Assembly (NCBI GenBank): GCA_002825465.1
Contig: PJER01000014.1
Span: forward strand, 1-61,685
Direction of reading: 5' to 3'
DNA: 61,685 nucleotides
Source of the DNA: Candidatus Thorarchaeota archaeon MP8T_1
Lineage (GTDB): Archaea; Asgardarchaeota; Thorarchaeia; Thorarchaeales; Thorarchaeaceae
Below are positions 42,546-51,444 of this stretch, in pieces. The first letter of the stretch is position 1, and each line of letters opens with the position of its first letter. Below the pieces are notes generated by a model. The model saw only the letters and a program-made list of their open reading frames with translations, did not search any database and was not told the DNA's origin. The translations under genes were made by a program, and so were the position numbers.

Positions 42546-43037
42546 CTAACCCTCCTGAGGTAAGATGATTCTACTCGCATGTTCACCAGCCTTCTCAATC
42601 CGTTCTGCTGTAGTTTCATGATAGTCCTCCGAGAATGCATCTCGACCCCCAAAGACAATGGCTTGAGTGGGACAAGTTTCAACGCAAGCCGGAACCTTAC
42701 CAAGCTTCTGTCTATTGAAGCACATATCACATTTGACTACCTTACCAATGTCTTCTCTGTATACGGGTATACCCCATGGACAAATGTATTCACATGACCG
42801 GCACCCGATGCATTTCTCAGAATCGATTAGAACAAAACCATCCTTGATCTCTAGGGCTTCAGTGGGACAGACCTTCTCACATGGTGCATCTTCACAATGT
42901 GCACATCGAAATGAACTAGGAACTCCATGGTAGCTGTCCACAAAACAGAGTGCAGTACCATTCTCTCTCTTACAGGCTTCCACGCACTCTTCACATCCTA
43001 AGCAACGGTTCATAATTAGAAAGACTTTCTGTATCAT
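42546..43037 (-). CDS. Four-cluster ferredoxin (HycB/DmsB-like)
   Basis: The 163-residue protein carries four 4Fe-4S motifs: CLGCEECVEACKREN near 13-27, CAHCEDAPCEKVCPTEA near 45-61, CIGCRSCEYICPWGIP near 76-91 and a fourth set CDMCFNRQ ... CVETCPTQA near 100-125. This is the electron-transfer subunit type seen in formate hydrogenlyase, DMSO reductase and AOR-type enzymes. It lies two bases after a MetV-like start on the minus strand, within one operon with the MvhD fusion. Confidence 0.9.
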   Translation of the reverse strand: MIQKVFLIMNRCLGCEECVEACKRENGTALCFVDSYHGVPSSFRCAHCEDAPCEKVCPTEALEIKDGFVLIDSEKCIGCRSCEYICPWGIPVYREDIGKVVKCDMCFNRQKLGKVPACVETCPTQAIVFGGRDAFSEDYHETTAERIEKAGEHASRIILPQEG

Positions 43038-43044
43038 CTTCTAT

Positions 43045-44097
43045 TCACCCCATCTGTTTCAAGGCTGGATGTGCTATTTCTGCTACAACCTGTGCCAGTT
43101 TCTTTCTCTTGCATGACGGACAAGTTGTGTACGGCTTGAAGGGGAGGTTGAGTTCTTTGAGTGACTCTTCTGCCTTCTTCGTCTTAATTCGTTTCTCAAG
43201 TTCCTCGCAGAATGGTATGGGATTGAAATACTCACCACACTCCGAACATTTCTGCAGAGGAACATCGAACTCCCAGAGAGGTTCGTTCAATAAGAATGAC
43301 ACTAGTTCGAAACCAGGTGAGATTGTTATTGCCTCTTGTGGACAGACCTTCTCGCACTCTTTGCAGACAAGACATTGAGCATGTAAGGTTCCATATTTTC
43401 GTTTATTCTTTACATCTTCAATCTTAATTGCATTCTCAGGACAGACATTGTAGCATGCATAGCAACCAATGCATTTGTCTGGGTCTCGCTTAGGAAATCC
43501 ATAGCCCTCATAGACCTCTTCTGGATCAAATTGCACTGGCTTCTTTGGTTCATATCCCATTTTCTTGCTCAGTGAGAGCAATACTTCATGGATTCGATTT
43601 TTCCGGGTATGTTCATCATCTACGGTAACATTTGTGAGATCATTGGTCCGTTGTATCGGGGTAGGACCTAGTTTCTTGATTCGCTTTACAAAGTCTGTAT
43701 TTATTGAAGCCCACTTCTCACCCTCAGCAGCAGACACATGAACAAAATCTACACGATCACCCAGACCAAACTCATCTAGCATCTTCTTGAAGAACTTGAA
43801 GCGCTTCTTCGAGAATATGTTCCCAGTGGAATAATGACAGTCTCCCTCGTGACAGCCCGATACGAGAACACCATCGGCGCCTGCCTCTAATGCTTGTAGG
43901 ATGAATAGGGGATCAATACGTCCTGTACAATTAACTCGAATGACTCTTAGATTCGGAGGCATTGTCATTCTACTTGTACCCGCCAAGTCTGCACCAGCAT
44001 AGGAACACCAGTTGCAGCAGAACGCCAATATCCGGGGTTCAAAGGATTTCTTACTAGCTTTAGATTTTCCTTTAGATTTTGAACTTGTAGAGGACAA
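43045..44097 (-). CDS. MvhD-ferredoxin-zinc fusion protein
   Basis: MvhD passes electrons from hydrogenase to HdrA. The 350-residue protein has a Lys/Ser-rich start, then the MvhD domain: ILAFCCNWCSYAGADLAGTS near 24-43, RVIRVNCTGRIDPLFILQAL near 51-70 and GVLVSGCHEGDCHYSTG near 77-93. A linker leads to two 4Fe-4S motifs (CIGCYACYNVCPENA and CLVCKECEKVCPQEA, near 212-260) and a C-terminal zinc-like CSECGEYFNP...CPSC region. All positions are Cys; none is TGA. The start is TTG. HdrA itself is encoded 31 kb away. Confidence 0.88.
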   Translation of the reverse strand: MSSTSSKSKGKSKASKKSFEPRILAFCCNWCSYAGADLAGTSRMTMPPNLRVIRVNCTGRIDPLFILQALEAGADGVLVSGCHEGDCHYSTGNIFSKKRFKFFKKMLDEFGLGDRVDFVHVSAAEGEKWASINTDFVKRIKKLGPTPIQRTNDLTNVTVDDEHTRKNRIHEVLLSLSKKMGYEPKKPVQFDPEEVYEGYGFPKRDPDKCIGCYACYNVCPENAIKIEDVKNKRKYGTLHAQCLVCKECEKVCPQEAITISPGFELVSFLLNEPLWEFDVPLQKCSECGEYFNPIPFCEELEKRIKTKKAEESLKELNLPFKPYTTCPSCKRKKLAQVVAEIAHPALKQMG

Positions 44098-44141
44098 GCA
44101 TGGACCTCCGTTGATAAACGGGGGCGGTCAATTCCCTGCTA

Positions 44142-44185
44142 TTAAGCTTCCGTCGCAAGAATCAGAGGTTCAACTGAAAGCTTAA
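44142..44185. promoter_or_regulatory. Inverted repeat in the 252-base gap before MvhD fusion
   Basis: The gap 44098-44349 between divergent genes has no gene. It contains an 8-bp inverted repeat, TTAAGCTT (44142-44149) and AAGCTTAA (44178-44185), separated by 28 bases. It may be an operator pair. Confidence 0.3.
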
Positions 44186-44349
44186 CCATAATGAATCCAT
44201 ACTGCTAATCTGAATTGCATACTGGTGCAGATATGCCAGAACAAATCGTCTCTAAATTACACAAATTCCTGAGTTGAATCTCTTAAATTGGTTCGTGGGA
44301 ACATTTATGACAGACTGTAGTAACTTAGAGTGCTAATGGAGGCATTACT

Positions 44350-44586
44350 GTGATAGTCGCTTTCATCATGGCTAAGATAGAGTCAACAAAGTCGCGAAGC
44401 ATACTGGAGAAAATACGTGCCCTTGATGAGGTTGAAGAGGCATATCTCATCTATGGAGCATATGACCTTCTGATCAAGTGTGCATTCAAGACTCCCGAGG
44501 CATTGAGTTCCTTTGTTGTCAATGAGCTGCGAAAGACCGACGGCATCAAAGACACAATCACGAATGTCTGCGCATCATGTGATTAG
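44350..44586 (+). CDS. Lrp/AsnC ligand-binding (RAM) domain protein
   Basis: The 78-residue protein is a stand-alone RAM/AsnC effector domain: VAFIMAKIESTKSRSILEKI near 3-22, DEVEEAYLIYGAYDLLIKCA near 25-44 and a final KTDGIKDTITNVCASCD. The DNA-binding helix-turn-helix is absent. Stand-alone RAM proteins can sense amino acids or act with partner regulators. It is divergent from the MvhD fusion and convergent with AOR. GGAGG precedes the GTG. Confidence 0.88.
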   Translation: MIVAFIMAKIESTKSRSILEKIRALDEVEEAYLIYGAYDLLIKCAFKTPEALSSFVVNELRKTDGIKDTITNVCASCD

Positions 44587-44598
44587 GGATTCGCTACA

Positions 44599-46464
44599 CT
44601 ATTCATTTTCGAGTCCAAGACGTATGAGGGTCTCTTTCAGAGGCAGTCCAGTTTCTTGATCCCACCCTCTCACATCATAGTATTCAGTGAGCATCTGGTC
44701 AAGTTCCACAACTTCCCCAGCCGATGGGCCGAGTGGTGCCTTTTCCTTTGTTAACCTATCAGGAAGACAATCATCCTTGCGAGTGATTCCAAATCGAGCA
44801 TTAAACAACCTGTTGAGGTTGACTATCCGTTCTCCAATCTCCTGAAGTTGCTTTACGGTGAGATTTAATCCATTATGTATCTTCAATGCCAATGCGATAT
44901 CTTCATAGAAGAACTCAGGGGGGATCTGAGTTCCGTATTTACAGAGACCTACACTCTCAACCATGACCATAAAGTCCTCGCACTCTTTCACCATGATGCC
45001 CTTGTATTTGGGATTAAGTCGTTCTGCCATCTCGGGAAGGTATTCTTCTCCAAATCGTTTTCTGATGTCCTCATCAAATCCAGCCTCGTCAAGTACTGGA
45101 AATGCATACAGATGGTCTGCACCGCGCGCTGCTGTTACTGCTGCAAGACCCATTGATTTCTGCGCCCTGGGTTCTTGTCCTGCAATCTCTTGCCTCTTTA
45201 CAGCCATAACGAATTTCTCAGTACCTCGGCCAATCCTTTCAGCAGCTGCAGCACTTCCATCTGCCAAGACATCACCAAAACCCTCTCTCAAAGCTATCAT
45301 CTTGGTCAGTTTTACTATGGTCTCAGCATTACCCCAACTCAAATCAATACCACCAGTATCTTCTGCTGTAAGAAGTCCTTCATCCCATGCTTCCATTGCC
45401 CAAGAAATAGTTCCGCCCAATGAGATTGTGTCCATTCCATATTGATTGGCAAGATGGTGACCGTAGAGAACGGACTCTAGATTATCATTTCCACAACGAG
45501 AACCCATGGATGATTGTGTTTCAAATTCAGGAGCTCCACCAGTAAAAGAATAGGGTCCACTTTTTACTGAAGTATATCGTCCACATCGTTGTAGACAGGA
45601 ATAATCTGCGCGAGCCTTGACTAGATAGTTCTCATTGATTGCATCACCACTGATCTTTTCAAATCCTTCAAAGACACCCTGCTTCATATTGTAGCTAGGG
45701 AGTCTTCCAATATGCTGCATCAATTCTACTAGACTGGTTGTTCCATATTTCACACGACCGGGTGTGAACGGATTCGCCAACATTCGCTCATAGAAGATGT
45801 CCATCTCTTTGAGATAGTTCTTAGGATCCGCAACATCTAGCTTCCCAGTCCCTTTGACACAGACCGCCTTTAGCTTCTTTGAACCCATGACCGCCCCTAA
45901 TCCAGACCTTGCTGAGGCCCTATCACGATCGTTCATCACAGCGGCAAATCGTACAAGATTCTCGCCAGCTTGACCGATTGATAGTGTTCGATATTTCCTG
46001 TCGTGTCCCACTCTGAGAATATCGTCAGTTTCAAAGACATCCTTACCCCAGAGATGTGAGGCGTCCCTAAGTTCTACATCTGAATCTTCAATATGGAGAT
46101 AGACAGGATTAGATGATGCTCCAGTAAACATGATTGCATCATACCCTGCAAGTTTCAACTCTGCTCCAAAGAATCCTGCTGCATGACTCTCACCCCAGAC
46201 ACCAGTGAGCGGAGAAAGAGCAGCAACTACATGTCTCGATGCCTGTGGGAACATAGAACCTGTAAGTGTCCCAGTTGCGATTCCCAGAACATTCTCCTCA
46301 CCTAACGGATCAGTCCCTGCAGGGATCATATCATAGAGAACCTTAGAGAGATAACCAGCTCCAAGTAGGTATTTCTTCAGTAAATCTTCATCGACAGGTC
46401 TCTTCTCAATTTGACCTTTAGTCATATCTACCCAGAGTATCTCTCCACCGAGTCCATAAATCAT
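44599..46464 (-). CDS. aor: Tungsten aldehyde:ferredoxin oxidoreductase (AOR family)
   Basis: AOR oxidises aldehydes to acids with ferredoxin as acceptor, using tungstopterin and one 4Fe-4S cluster. The 621-residue protein has GYLSKVLYDMIPAGTDPLGE near 33-52, NVLGIATGTLTGSMFPQASR near 53-72, SGLGAVMGSKKLKAVCVKGT near 180-200 (cofactor binding), and cluster cysteines in YSCLQRCGRYTSV near 290 and near 490-505 (MVESVGLCKYGTQI). It overlaps the ferredoxin by four bases. The exact aldehyde is unknown. Length is normal. Confidence 0.95.
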   Translation of the reverse strand: MIYGLGGEILWVDMTKGQIEKRPVDEDLLKKYLLGAGYLSKVLYDMIPAGTDPLGEENVLGIATGTLTGSMFPQASRHVVAALSPLTGVWGESHAAGFFGAELKLAGYDAIMFTGASSNPVYLHIEDSDVELRDASHLWGKDVFETDDILRVGHDRKYRTLSIGQAGENLVRFAAVMNDRDRASARSGLGAVMGSKKLKAVCVKGTGKLDVADPKNYLKEMDIFYERMLANPFTPGRVKYGTTSLVELMQHIGRLPSYNMKQGVFEGFEKISGDAINENYLVKARADYSCLQRCGRYTSVKSGPYSFTGGAPEFETQSSMGSRCGNDNLESVLYGHHLANQYGMDTISLGGTISWAMEAWDEGLLTAEDTGGIDLSWGNAETIVKLTKMIALREGFGDVLADGSAAAAERIGRGTEKFVMAVKRQEIAGQEPRAQKSMGLAAVTAARGADHLYAFPVLDEAGFDEDIRKRFGEEYLPEMAERLNPKYKGIMVKECEDFMVMVESVGLCKYGTQIPPEFFYEDIALALKIHNGLNLTVKQLQEIGERIVNLNRLFNARFGITRKDDCLPDRLTKEKAPLGPSAGEVVELDQMLTEYYDVRGWDQETGLPLKETLIRLGLENE

Positions 46465-46952
46465 GGGCTGTCCTCCTTTGCATAGAGCTCGTCTTTGTAT
46501 TTTTCATAGTGAGACATCATTCTTCCATCTTTGTCACGTTTAGCCAAGTCCTCATCATTAGTCATGAATAGTGCATCAGCTGGGCATCTATCAACACATT
46601 GTCCACATTGTATACATTTGATAGCTTTTCCAGTATCAGGATGAATGTGAATTGCATCGTAAGGACAAGCTAGAACACATGCACCGGTTCCGTTACATTT
46701 TTTGTTGTTTACAATCACAATTCCTCGAGAGGTTCTACTCAGTGCACCTTCTGGACATGCATCAATACATGGTGCATCTTCGCAGTTTCTGCAAAACAAT
46801 GGAAAATCCAGTGCTGGTTCTATCCTAACCACTCGAACCCTTGACCTGGTAGGTCCTATCACTTTCGAATAATACATACTGCAGACATTTACACAAACCA
46901 TACAGCCAGAGCAGACATCAGGGTCTCCAAATACAAATTTGCGTTCAGTCAT
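46461..46952 (-). CDS. Ferredoxin partner of AOR
   Basis: The 163-residue protein has four 4Fe-4S motifs: CSGCMVCVNVCSMYYSK near 15-31, CRNCEDAPCIDACPEGA near 54-70, CNGTGACVLACPYDA and CIQCGQCVDRCPADA near 113-127. Similar ferredoxins are encoded beside AOR-type enzymes and take up their electrons. It shares four bases with AOR, so both are made from one transcript. Confidence 0.92.
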   Translation of the reverse strand: MTERKFVFGDPDVCSGCMVCVNVCSMYYSKVIGPTRSRVRVVRIEPALDFPLFCRNCEDAPCIDACPEGALSRTSRGIVIVNNKKCNGTGACVLACPYDAIHIHPDTGKAIKCIQCGQCVDRCPADALFMTNDEDLAKRDKDGRMMSHYEKYKDELYAKEDSP

Positions 46953-46955
46953 AAT

Positions 46956-48377
46956 TCAATCTCCTAACGGTCTATTCCCACTACCCATAACTTGGAATTT
47001 CCCATGACCTGGTTTTACAAGGATCTTTCCTTCTTCGTATACCTTCACACCTCGAACAAATGTCATCTGTGGAACTCCCTTCATTGTCATGCCTTCATAA
47101 AGTGTCCATCCGCATTTTGAATGCATCATATCTGCAGTGATTTTTTCCTCCTTAGTGGGATTAACTAGGACAAAATCTGCATCGGACCCAATCTGAATGA
47201 CACCTTTCTTTGGATAGAGCCCGAATATCCGTGCAGGATTTCTAGAACCAATCCGGAGTAATCTTGAGAAAGATAAACGACCTTTATTGATACCTTCTGA
47301 GAGAAGAACACGAAGAATAATCTGGATACCATCAACACCAGACCACGCCTCACGAATATCCTGATCGCCTGCATCTTTCTTTTCAATTGGACATGGAGCG
47401 TGATCACTAACTGTAATGTCAATCATTCCTCGTAGCAGCGCGGACCATAATGCGGCTCTGTCTTGTTTTGACCTCAGGGGGGGATTCATCTTGCTCTTAG
47501 GGCCAAGCCTATTCATTTCATCTCTATGAAACACTAGATGATGAGGGCATACCTCTGTTGTCACCATTACTCCTCTTAACTTTCCCCGTTCAACCTCATT
47601 TATTCCCTCTCGAGTTGTAACATGAGCCACATGCAAATGGCCACCTGTTTGAGATGCAATAGAAATGTTCTGATGAATGGCGAGTTGTTCAGCAATGTTA
47701 GGGCGAGAAAGTGCATGGCTAATAGGAGCATCCCAATCCCCATCCATTTCTTTTTTGAATTCATCAAGGATGCCTTGATCCTCACAATGTACGGTGAGAT
47801 GTCCGCCGATTTCAGATACCTCACTCAAGCATTTCGTGATAACGCCAGCATTTGCATAATATGGTTCACAAGTGAATGCTTTGAATGCGGAGATTCCTTT
47901 CTCAACCAAAGAAGGGATGCTGGAAATATTGTGAGGATTCATCATTCCCGCATTGATGGCAAAATCCACCATAGATTTCGATTCACCGTCTTTGATTTTT
48001 TTATCAATTATTTCGATAGTGTCGATTTGATTTGTGAGCGGCATATCAATAAAGGTCGTCACGCCTCCAGCAGCGGCAGCACGAGAACCAGATGAGAAGC
48101 TCTCATGTGATTGCATCATGGGATCGTCAATGTGCGCATGAGCGTCGATAAGCCCGGGCATTAGAATCATATTTTCAGCGTCAATAACTGTATCACCATC
48201 AGGAAGATGTTCATCACTCGCAATAACTGAGATTGAGTCATTGATTACACCAATTCCACCACGAATTAATCCAGATTCAAGAAGAAGTCGTGCATTTCTA
48301 ATCACAAGGTCAACACGACCACCTACTATCTGTTTTCGATGCTTTGATGTAAGCGAACTACTCACATTATCCACCAC
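46956..48377 (-). CDS. Cyclic amidohydrolase (dihydroorotase/allantoinase type)
   Basis: The 473-residue enzyme has the binuclear metal signature LMPGLIDAHAHIDDPMMQS near 72-90, the carboxylated-Lys region ISAFKAFTCEPYY near 162-174, His in GGHLTVHCEDQ and GGHLHVAHVTT near 190 and 245, and the final Asp in DITVSDHAPCPIEKKD near 318. Motifs suit dihydroorotase class I, hydantoinase or allantoinase. It starts 11 bases inside the end of the MoaD-like gene and is followed four bases later by the ferredoxin, so it belongs to the AOR operon. Its substrate there is unclear. Confidence 0.85.
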   Translation of the reverse strand: MVDNVSSSLTSKHRKQIVGGRVDLVIRNARLLLESGLIRGGIGVINDSISVIASDEHLPDGDTVIDAENMILMPGLIDAHAHIDDPMMQSHESFSSGSRAAAAGGVTTFIDMPLTNQIDTIEIIDKKIKDGESKSMVDFAINAGMMNPHNISSIPSLVEKGISAFKAFTCEPYYANAGVITKCLSEVSEIGGHLTVHCEDQGILDEFKKEMDGDWDAPISHALSRPNIAEQLAIHQNISIASQTGGHLHVAHVTTREGINEVERGKLRGVMVTTEVCPHHLVFHRDEMNRLGPKSKMNPPLRSKQDRAALWSALLRGMIDITVSDHAPCPIEKKDAGDQDIREAWSGVDGIQIILRVLLSEGINKGRLSFSRLLRIGSRNPARIFGLYPKKGVIQIGSDADFVLVNPTKEEKITADMMHSKCGWTLYEGMTMKGVPQMTFVRGVKVYEEGKILVKPGHGKFQVMGSGNRPLGD

Positions 48378-48666
48378 CTACAGGAGGAAAGAGGGCTATT
48401 GCATCATTATCAGCAAGCTTCGTATCATATCCATTCAATAGTTCGATTCTCTTTCCATTTACCATACAGGAAAAGAATTGTTTCAGATTCCCAGTTTCGG
48501 AATCAATTACTGTCTGTGTGAAGCGGTCGCCAAAAGTTGTTTGAAGTGAATCTAGAACTTCACGAATTGTTTCCGCTTCCATCTCGATATTCTTTACACC
48601 TGTCACTTCTCGTACAGTTGCAAAGAATTTCACCAAGACACGAGCCAAGTTCTCACACTCAATCAT
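48367..48666 (-). CDS. MoaD/ThiS-like sulfur carrier
   Basis: The 99-residue ubiquitin-fold protein carries sulfur for molybdopterin. It has LVKFFATVREVTGVKNIEME near 11-30 and ends LADNDAIALFPPVGGG, with the Gly-Gly needed for thiocarboxylation; one extra Gly follows, as FPPVGGG. Its position first in the AOR operon fits supply of the tungstopterin cofactor. ATG 48666. Confidence 0.9.
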   Translation of the reverse strand: MIECENLARVLVKFFATVREVTGVKNIEMEAETIREVLDSLQTTFGDRFTQTVIDSETGNLKQFFSCMVNGKRIELLNGYDTKLADNDAIALFPPVGGG

Positions 48667-48781
48667 GTAAGTTACACATATTCGATTAAAACAATTCCCC
48701 TGTGGTCAGAAAAAGAGGATTACATAGTAGTTAAAGGCAACTTATGATTCGTGGCGAACAACATCATTGGAGTTGCGTCAC

Positions 48782-49675
48782 ATGGATTTGGTGGTTGTAG
48801 GTCATCTCAGTAGGGACTTGCTAATTACACCAGATACCACAAAGGAGGAGTTAGGTGGAAGCACAGCCTATGCAATGCTGGCTTCGTCCCTAAATGTAGT
48901 AAATGCAGGAATTGTATCAAAGGTGGGGGATGATTTTGAGCAGGAATATTGGGATACCTTGAATGCATCAGGACTATCCCTCACAGGGTTACACAAATCT
49001 GGTTCAAAATCGACGAGATTCGTCAACAAATACGATTCGCATGGTTGTAGAGTACAATACGTAGAGAGCCTTGCGGAAAAAATCACACTTCAGGATTTTC
49101 CTGAAGAATATCTTGATGCAAGGGTAGTACATTTCTCGCCGCTATCCGCAGACGAGATTGATATTGATTGTTTCAGACATGCGCGTTCGAATGCAAGCAT
49201 GACATCTCTAGATGTACAGGGATACATCCGTTCCATAGATGTAGATGGAAAGGTTGTAGCTAGAGATTGGAAAGATCGTAATCAGATACTAAGTCTTGTA
49301 GATATTGTAAAGCTTCATGAAGAAGAATTGAAGATGACCATGAGAGGGGAGTCCGAATTAGCAATGGTTTCTGAAATCCTAAACTTGGGACCAAGAATTG
49401 TAATAGTTACACGTGACTTGAGAGGTTCAACTATCTACACCAGAAATGAGCAGATGGATATACCACTGGTTGAAGCAGAGGTGGAAATCGATACGACTGG
49501 TTGTGGAGATGTCTATACTATTGGATTTCTTATAGAGTATATGCAATCAGCAAATCTTAAACAAGCAGGTATTTTCGCTGCAACTTGCGCTTCTTTCAAT
49601 GTTGAATCAAATGGACCATATAATATGCCTTCAAGACTGGATGTAGAGACCAGAATGAGGAGCTATATCGAATAG
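48782..49675 (+). CDS. PfkB-family carbohydrate kinase
   Basis: The protein (297 residues) has the PfkB N-terminal part (VVGHLSRDLLITPDTTKEEL, with GGSTAYAMLASSLN) and the C-terminal signature VEIDTTGCGDVYTIGFLIEY near 237-256, containing the catalytic Asp in TTGCGD, where most members have TTGAGD. The substrate is a sugar or nucleoside and cannot be told here. ATG 48782 follows GGAG. It is next to the M24 peptidase on the same strand. Confidence 0.85.
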   Translation: MDLVVVGHLSRDLLITPDTTKEELGGSTAYAMLASSLNVVNAGIVSKVGDDFEQEYWDTLNASGLSLTGLHKSGSKSTRFVNKYDSHGCRVQYVESLAEKITLQDFPEEYLDARVVHFSPLSADEIDIDCFRHARSNASMTSLDVQGYIRSIDVDGKVVARDWKDRNQILSLVDIVKLHEEELKMTMRGESELAMVSEILNLGPRIVIVTRDLRGSTIYTRNEQMDIPLVEAEVEIDTTGCGDVYTIGFLIEYMQSANLKQAGIFAATCASFNVESNGPYNMPSRLDVETRMRSYIE

Positions 49676-49704
49676 ACAGAAGGCTTTTACTGGGAATACA
49701 TTTA

Positions 49705-50910
49705 GTGAGGATTAAGGCGAATCCGATGATTGATGACCTCGATCCACTCATGGAGAAATACGGGATTGATGCACTCTTAACCTATGGAAATGCATTTGAG
49801 AATCCTGACCTTTACTGGTTGACGGGATTTCTGTCAGCTGACAATATTACTTATTTGAAAAACAAGGGCGATGAACCAATTGTAGCTACAGCATTTCTGA
49901 CTGTTGAGCGTGTGAGGAAAGAGAGTTTCATCAAGAGAACTCATGATTTTTCAGAGATTTATCGTCAGATTCTGAGAGAGAACAAGAAGATACGAGATAA
50001 CCAGGATAGGGAATTTGAGGATCTCTTGAAGAAGCAATTCTCTGGAAAGGTGCTAGGCGTTCCAGATGATTTCCCTGCAAGTTTCCTAATAATGATTCAA
50101 AAAATGGGATATGAGATCAAGGTAGTACGAGACCTTGTCACTGAAGCACGTGCAACCAAGTCTGAAAAAGAGATTAAGATAATCAAGAGAGCGGGAAAGG
50201 CCACTACTGATGGGATTTCGCATATAATCGAACTAGTGAAAGATTGTGATGTGGGTGCAAACAAGGTTCTGATGCATAAAGGAGAACCATTCACTGTTGG
50301 TAAAGCAAAACGTATTCTCGACCACTTCTTAATTGATAGAGATGCAGAGTCTGCAGAAGATGTGATTCTTGCAGTTGGGAAGAAAGCATTCGATTGGCAC
50401 TATTTAGGAACATCAAATGACAGGTTCAAGAGTGAAGTTCCGATCATACTGGATGTCTTTCCAAGATTGAAAAAAGATAGATACATTGCCGATGTCACAC
50501 GTACCTTTGTGAAAGGTCGGGTTTCTAAACGCGTAGGGGAAATGTTTGAAGCAGTTGAAGGTGCTGCAAATAGTACAGCTGACGCTCTATCAGATGGTGC
50601 AGTGATTGATGATGTGAATATGGCCTGTTTCAAGACTCTTCAGAAACATGGTTTTGATTCACTTAGACTCAACCCTGATGCAAAAGATGGGATGACCCAC
50701 GGGCTCGGACATGGGATAGGACTTGAGGTTCATGAACTTCCCAGTATGTATAGTCGCGAGGATCTCTTTAAAGAAGGACATGTGATGGCTATCGAGCCTG
50801 GTGTCTATCTTGAGGGGATTGGTGGAGTACGTATTGAAAATGACTATGCAGTTACAAAGGGAAAAGCTAAACGATTGACCACAGGAATTGAAGATGTCCT
50901 ATACCTATAA
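49705..50910 (+). CDS. pepQ: M24-family Xaa-Pro peptidase-like protein
   Basis: The 401-residue protein has an N-terminal creatinase-like domain (YGIDALLTYGNAFENPDLYW) and an M24 catalytic domain with the metal ligands: IILDVFPRLKKDRYIADVTR with two Asp near 245-262, MTHGLGHGIGLEVHELPSMY with the His near 330, VMAIEPGVYLEGIGG with Glu, and VRIENDYAVT with the last Glu. Likely a proline dipeptidase or aminopeptidase P in the cytoplasm. Start GTG 49705; ATG 49726 is also possible. It converges with the acetyltransferase gene. Confidence 0.92.
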   Translation: MRIKANPMIDDLDPLMEKYGIDALLTYGNAFENPDLYWLTGFLSADNITYLKNKGDEPIVATAFLTVERVRKESFIKRTHDFSEIYRQILRENKKIRDNQDREFEDLLKKQFSGKVLGVPDDFPASFLIMIQKMGYEIKVVRDLVTEARATKSEKEIKIIKRAGKATTDGISHIIELVKDCDVGANKVLMHKGEPFTVGKAKRILDHFLIDRDAESAEDVILAVGKKAFDWHYLGTSNDRFKSEVPIILDVFPRLKKDRYIADVTRTFVKGRVSKRVGEMFEAVEGAANSTADALSDGAVIDDVNMACFKTLQKHGFDSLRLNPDAKDGMTHGLGHGIGLEVHELPSMYSREDLFKEGHVMAIEPGVYLEGIGGVRIENDYAVTKGKAKRLTTGIEDVLYL

Positions 50911-51393
50911 TCAGTCATTCTTTCGTTCCATCTGAAACATCAGTTCCTCGAATCCAAGACTCTTCCAGAATTCAAGGCCAGTTGGATTTTTAGCTGCTAC
51001 TGCCAATTGAATTTTGGAAACATCCCGCTTCTTTAGCCAATCGTGAGCCAGAGACCATAGATGAGTTCCAATTCCGCTTCTACGGTACTGCGAACTCACA
51101 TAGAGTGAACCGATATATCCAACCCTACGTTGAGCATGGATAGGTCCTTTTTCCATAATCTGTGCCTCGATAAAACCGAAAATGGAGCCATTATCACTAG
51201 CAACGATGATAGTGAACTCATCCTTTGGTAATTGGTCTGAGAAGTATTTCTTAGTCCACTCTGCAGCATCAGCAGCATATTTGAATCGACTCTCAATTTT
51301 CTCATGATAATTTGAAGACTCACACCAAAGAGTAACAAGTGAGTCTAAGTCATTCAAAGTAGCAGTTCGAAACTCGTGCTCCAAGCTAGTCAT
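50911..51393 (-). CDS. GNAT-family acetyltransferase
   Basis: The 160-residue protein has the GNAT fold: EFRTATLNDLDSLVTLWCES near 6-25, GYIGSLYVSSQYRRSGIGTH near 92-111 (motif A, with the QYRRSGIG acetyl-CoA loop), and LAVAAKNPTGLEFWKSLGFE near 132-151 (motif B). The substrate is unknown. It lies 51 bases downstream of the small GTPase stop on the same strand. Confidence 0.9.
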   Translation of the reverse strand: MTSLEHEFRTATLNDLDSLVTLWCESSNYHEKIESRFKYAADAAEWTKKYFSDQLPKDEFTIIVASDNGSIFGFIEAQIMEKGPIHAQRRVGYIGSLYVSSQYRRSGIGTHLWSLAHDWLKKRDVSKIQLAVAAKNPTGLEFWKSLGFEELMFQMERKND

Positions 51394-51444
51394 TGTTCTT
51401 CAATCAGATTGAAGTATTACTATCAATATCTATGTTTGCTAGGA

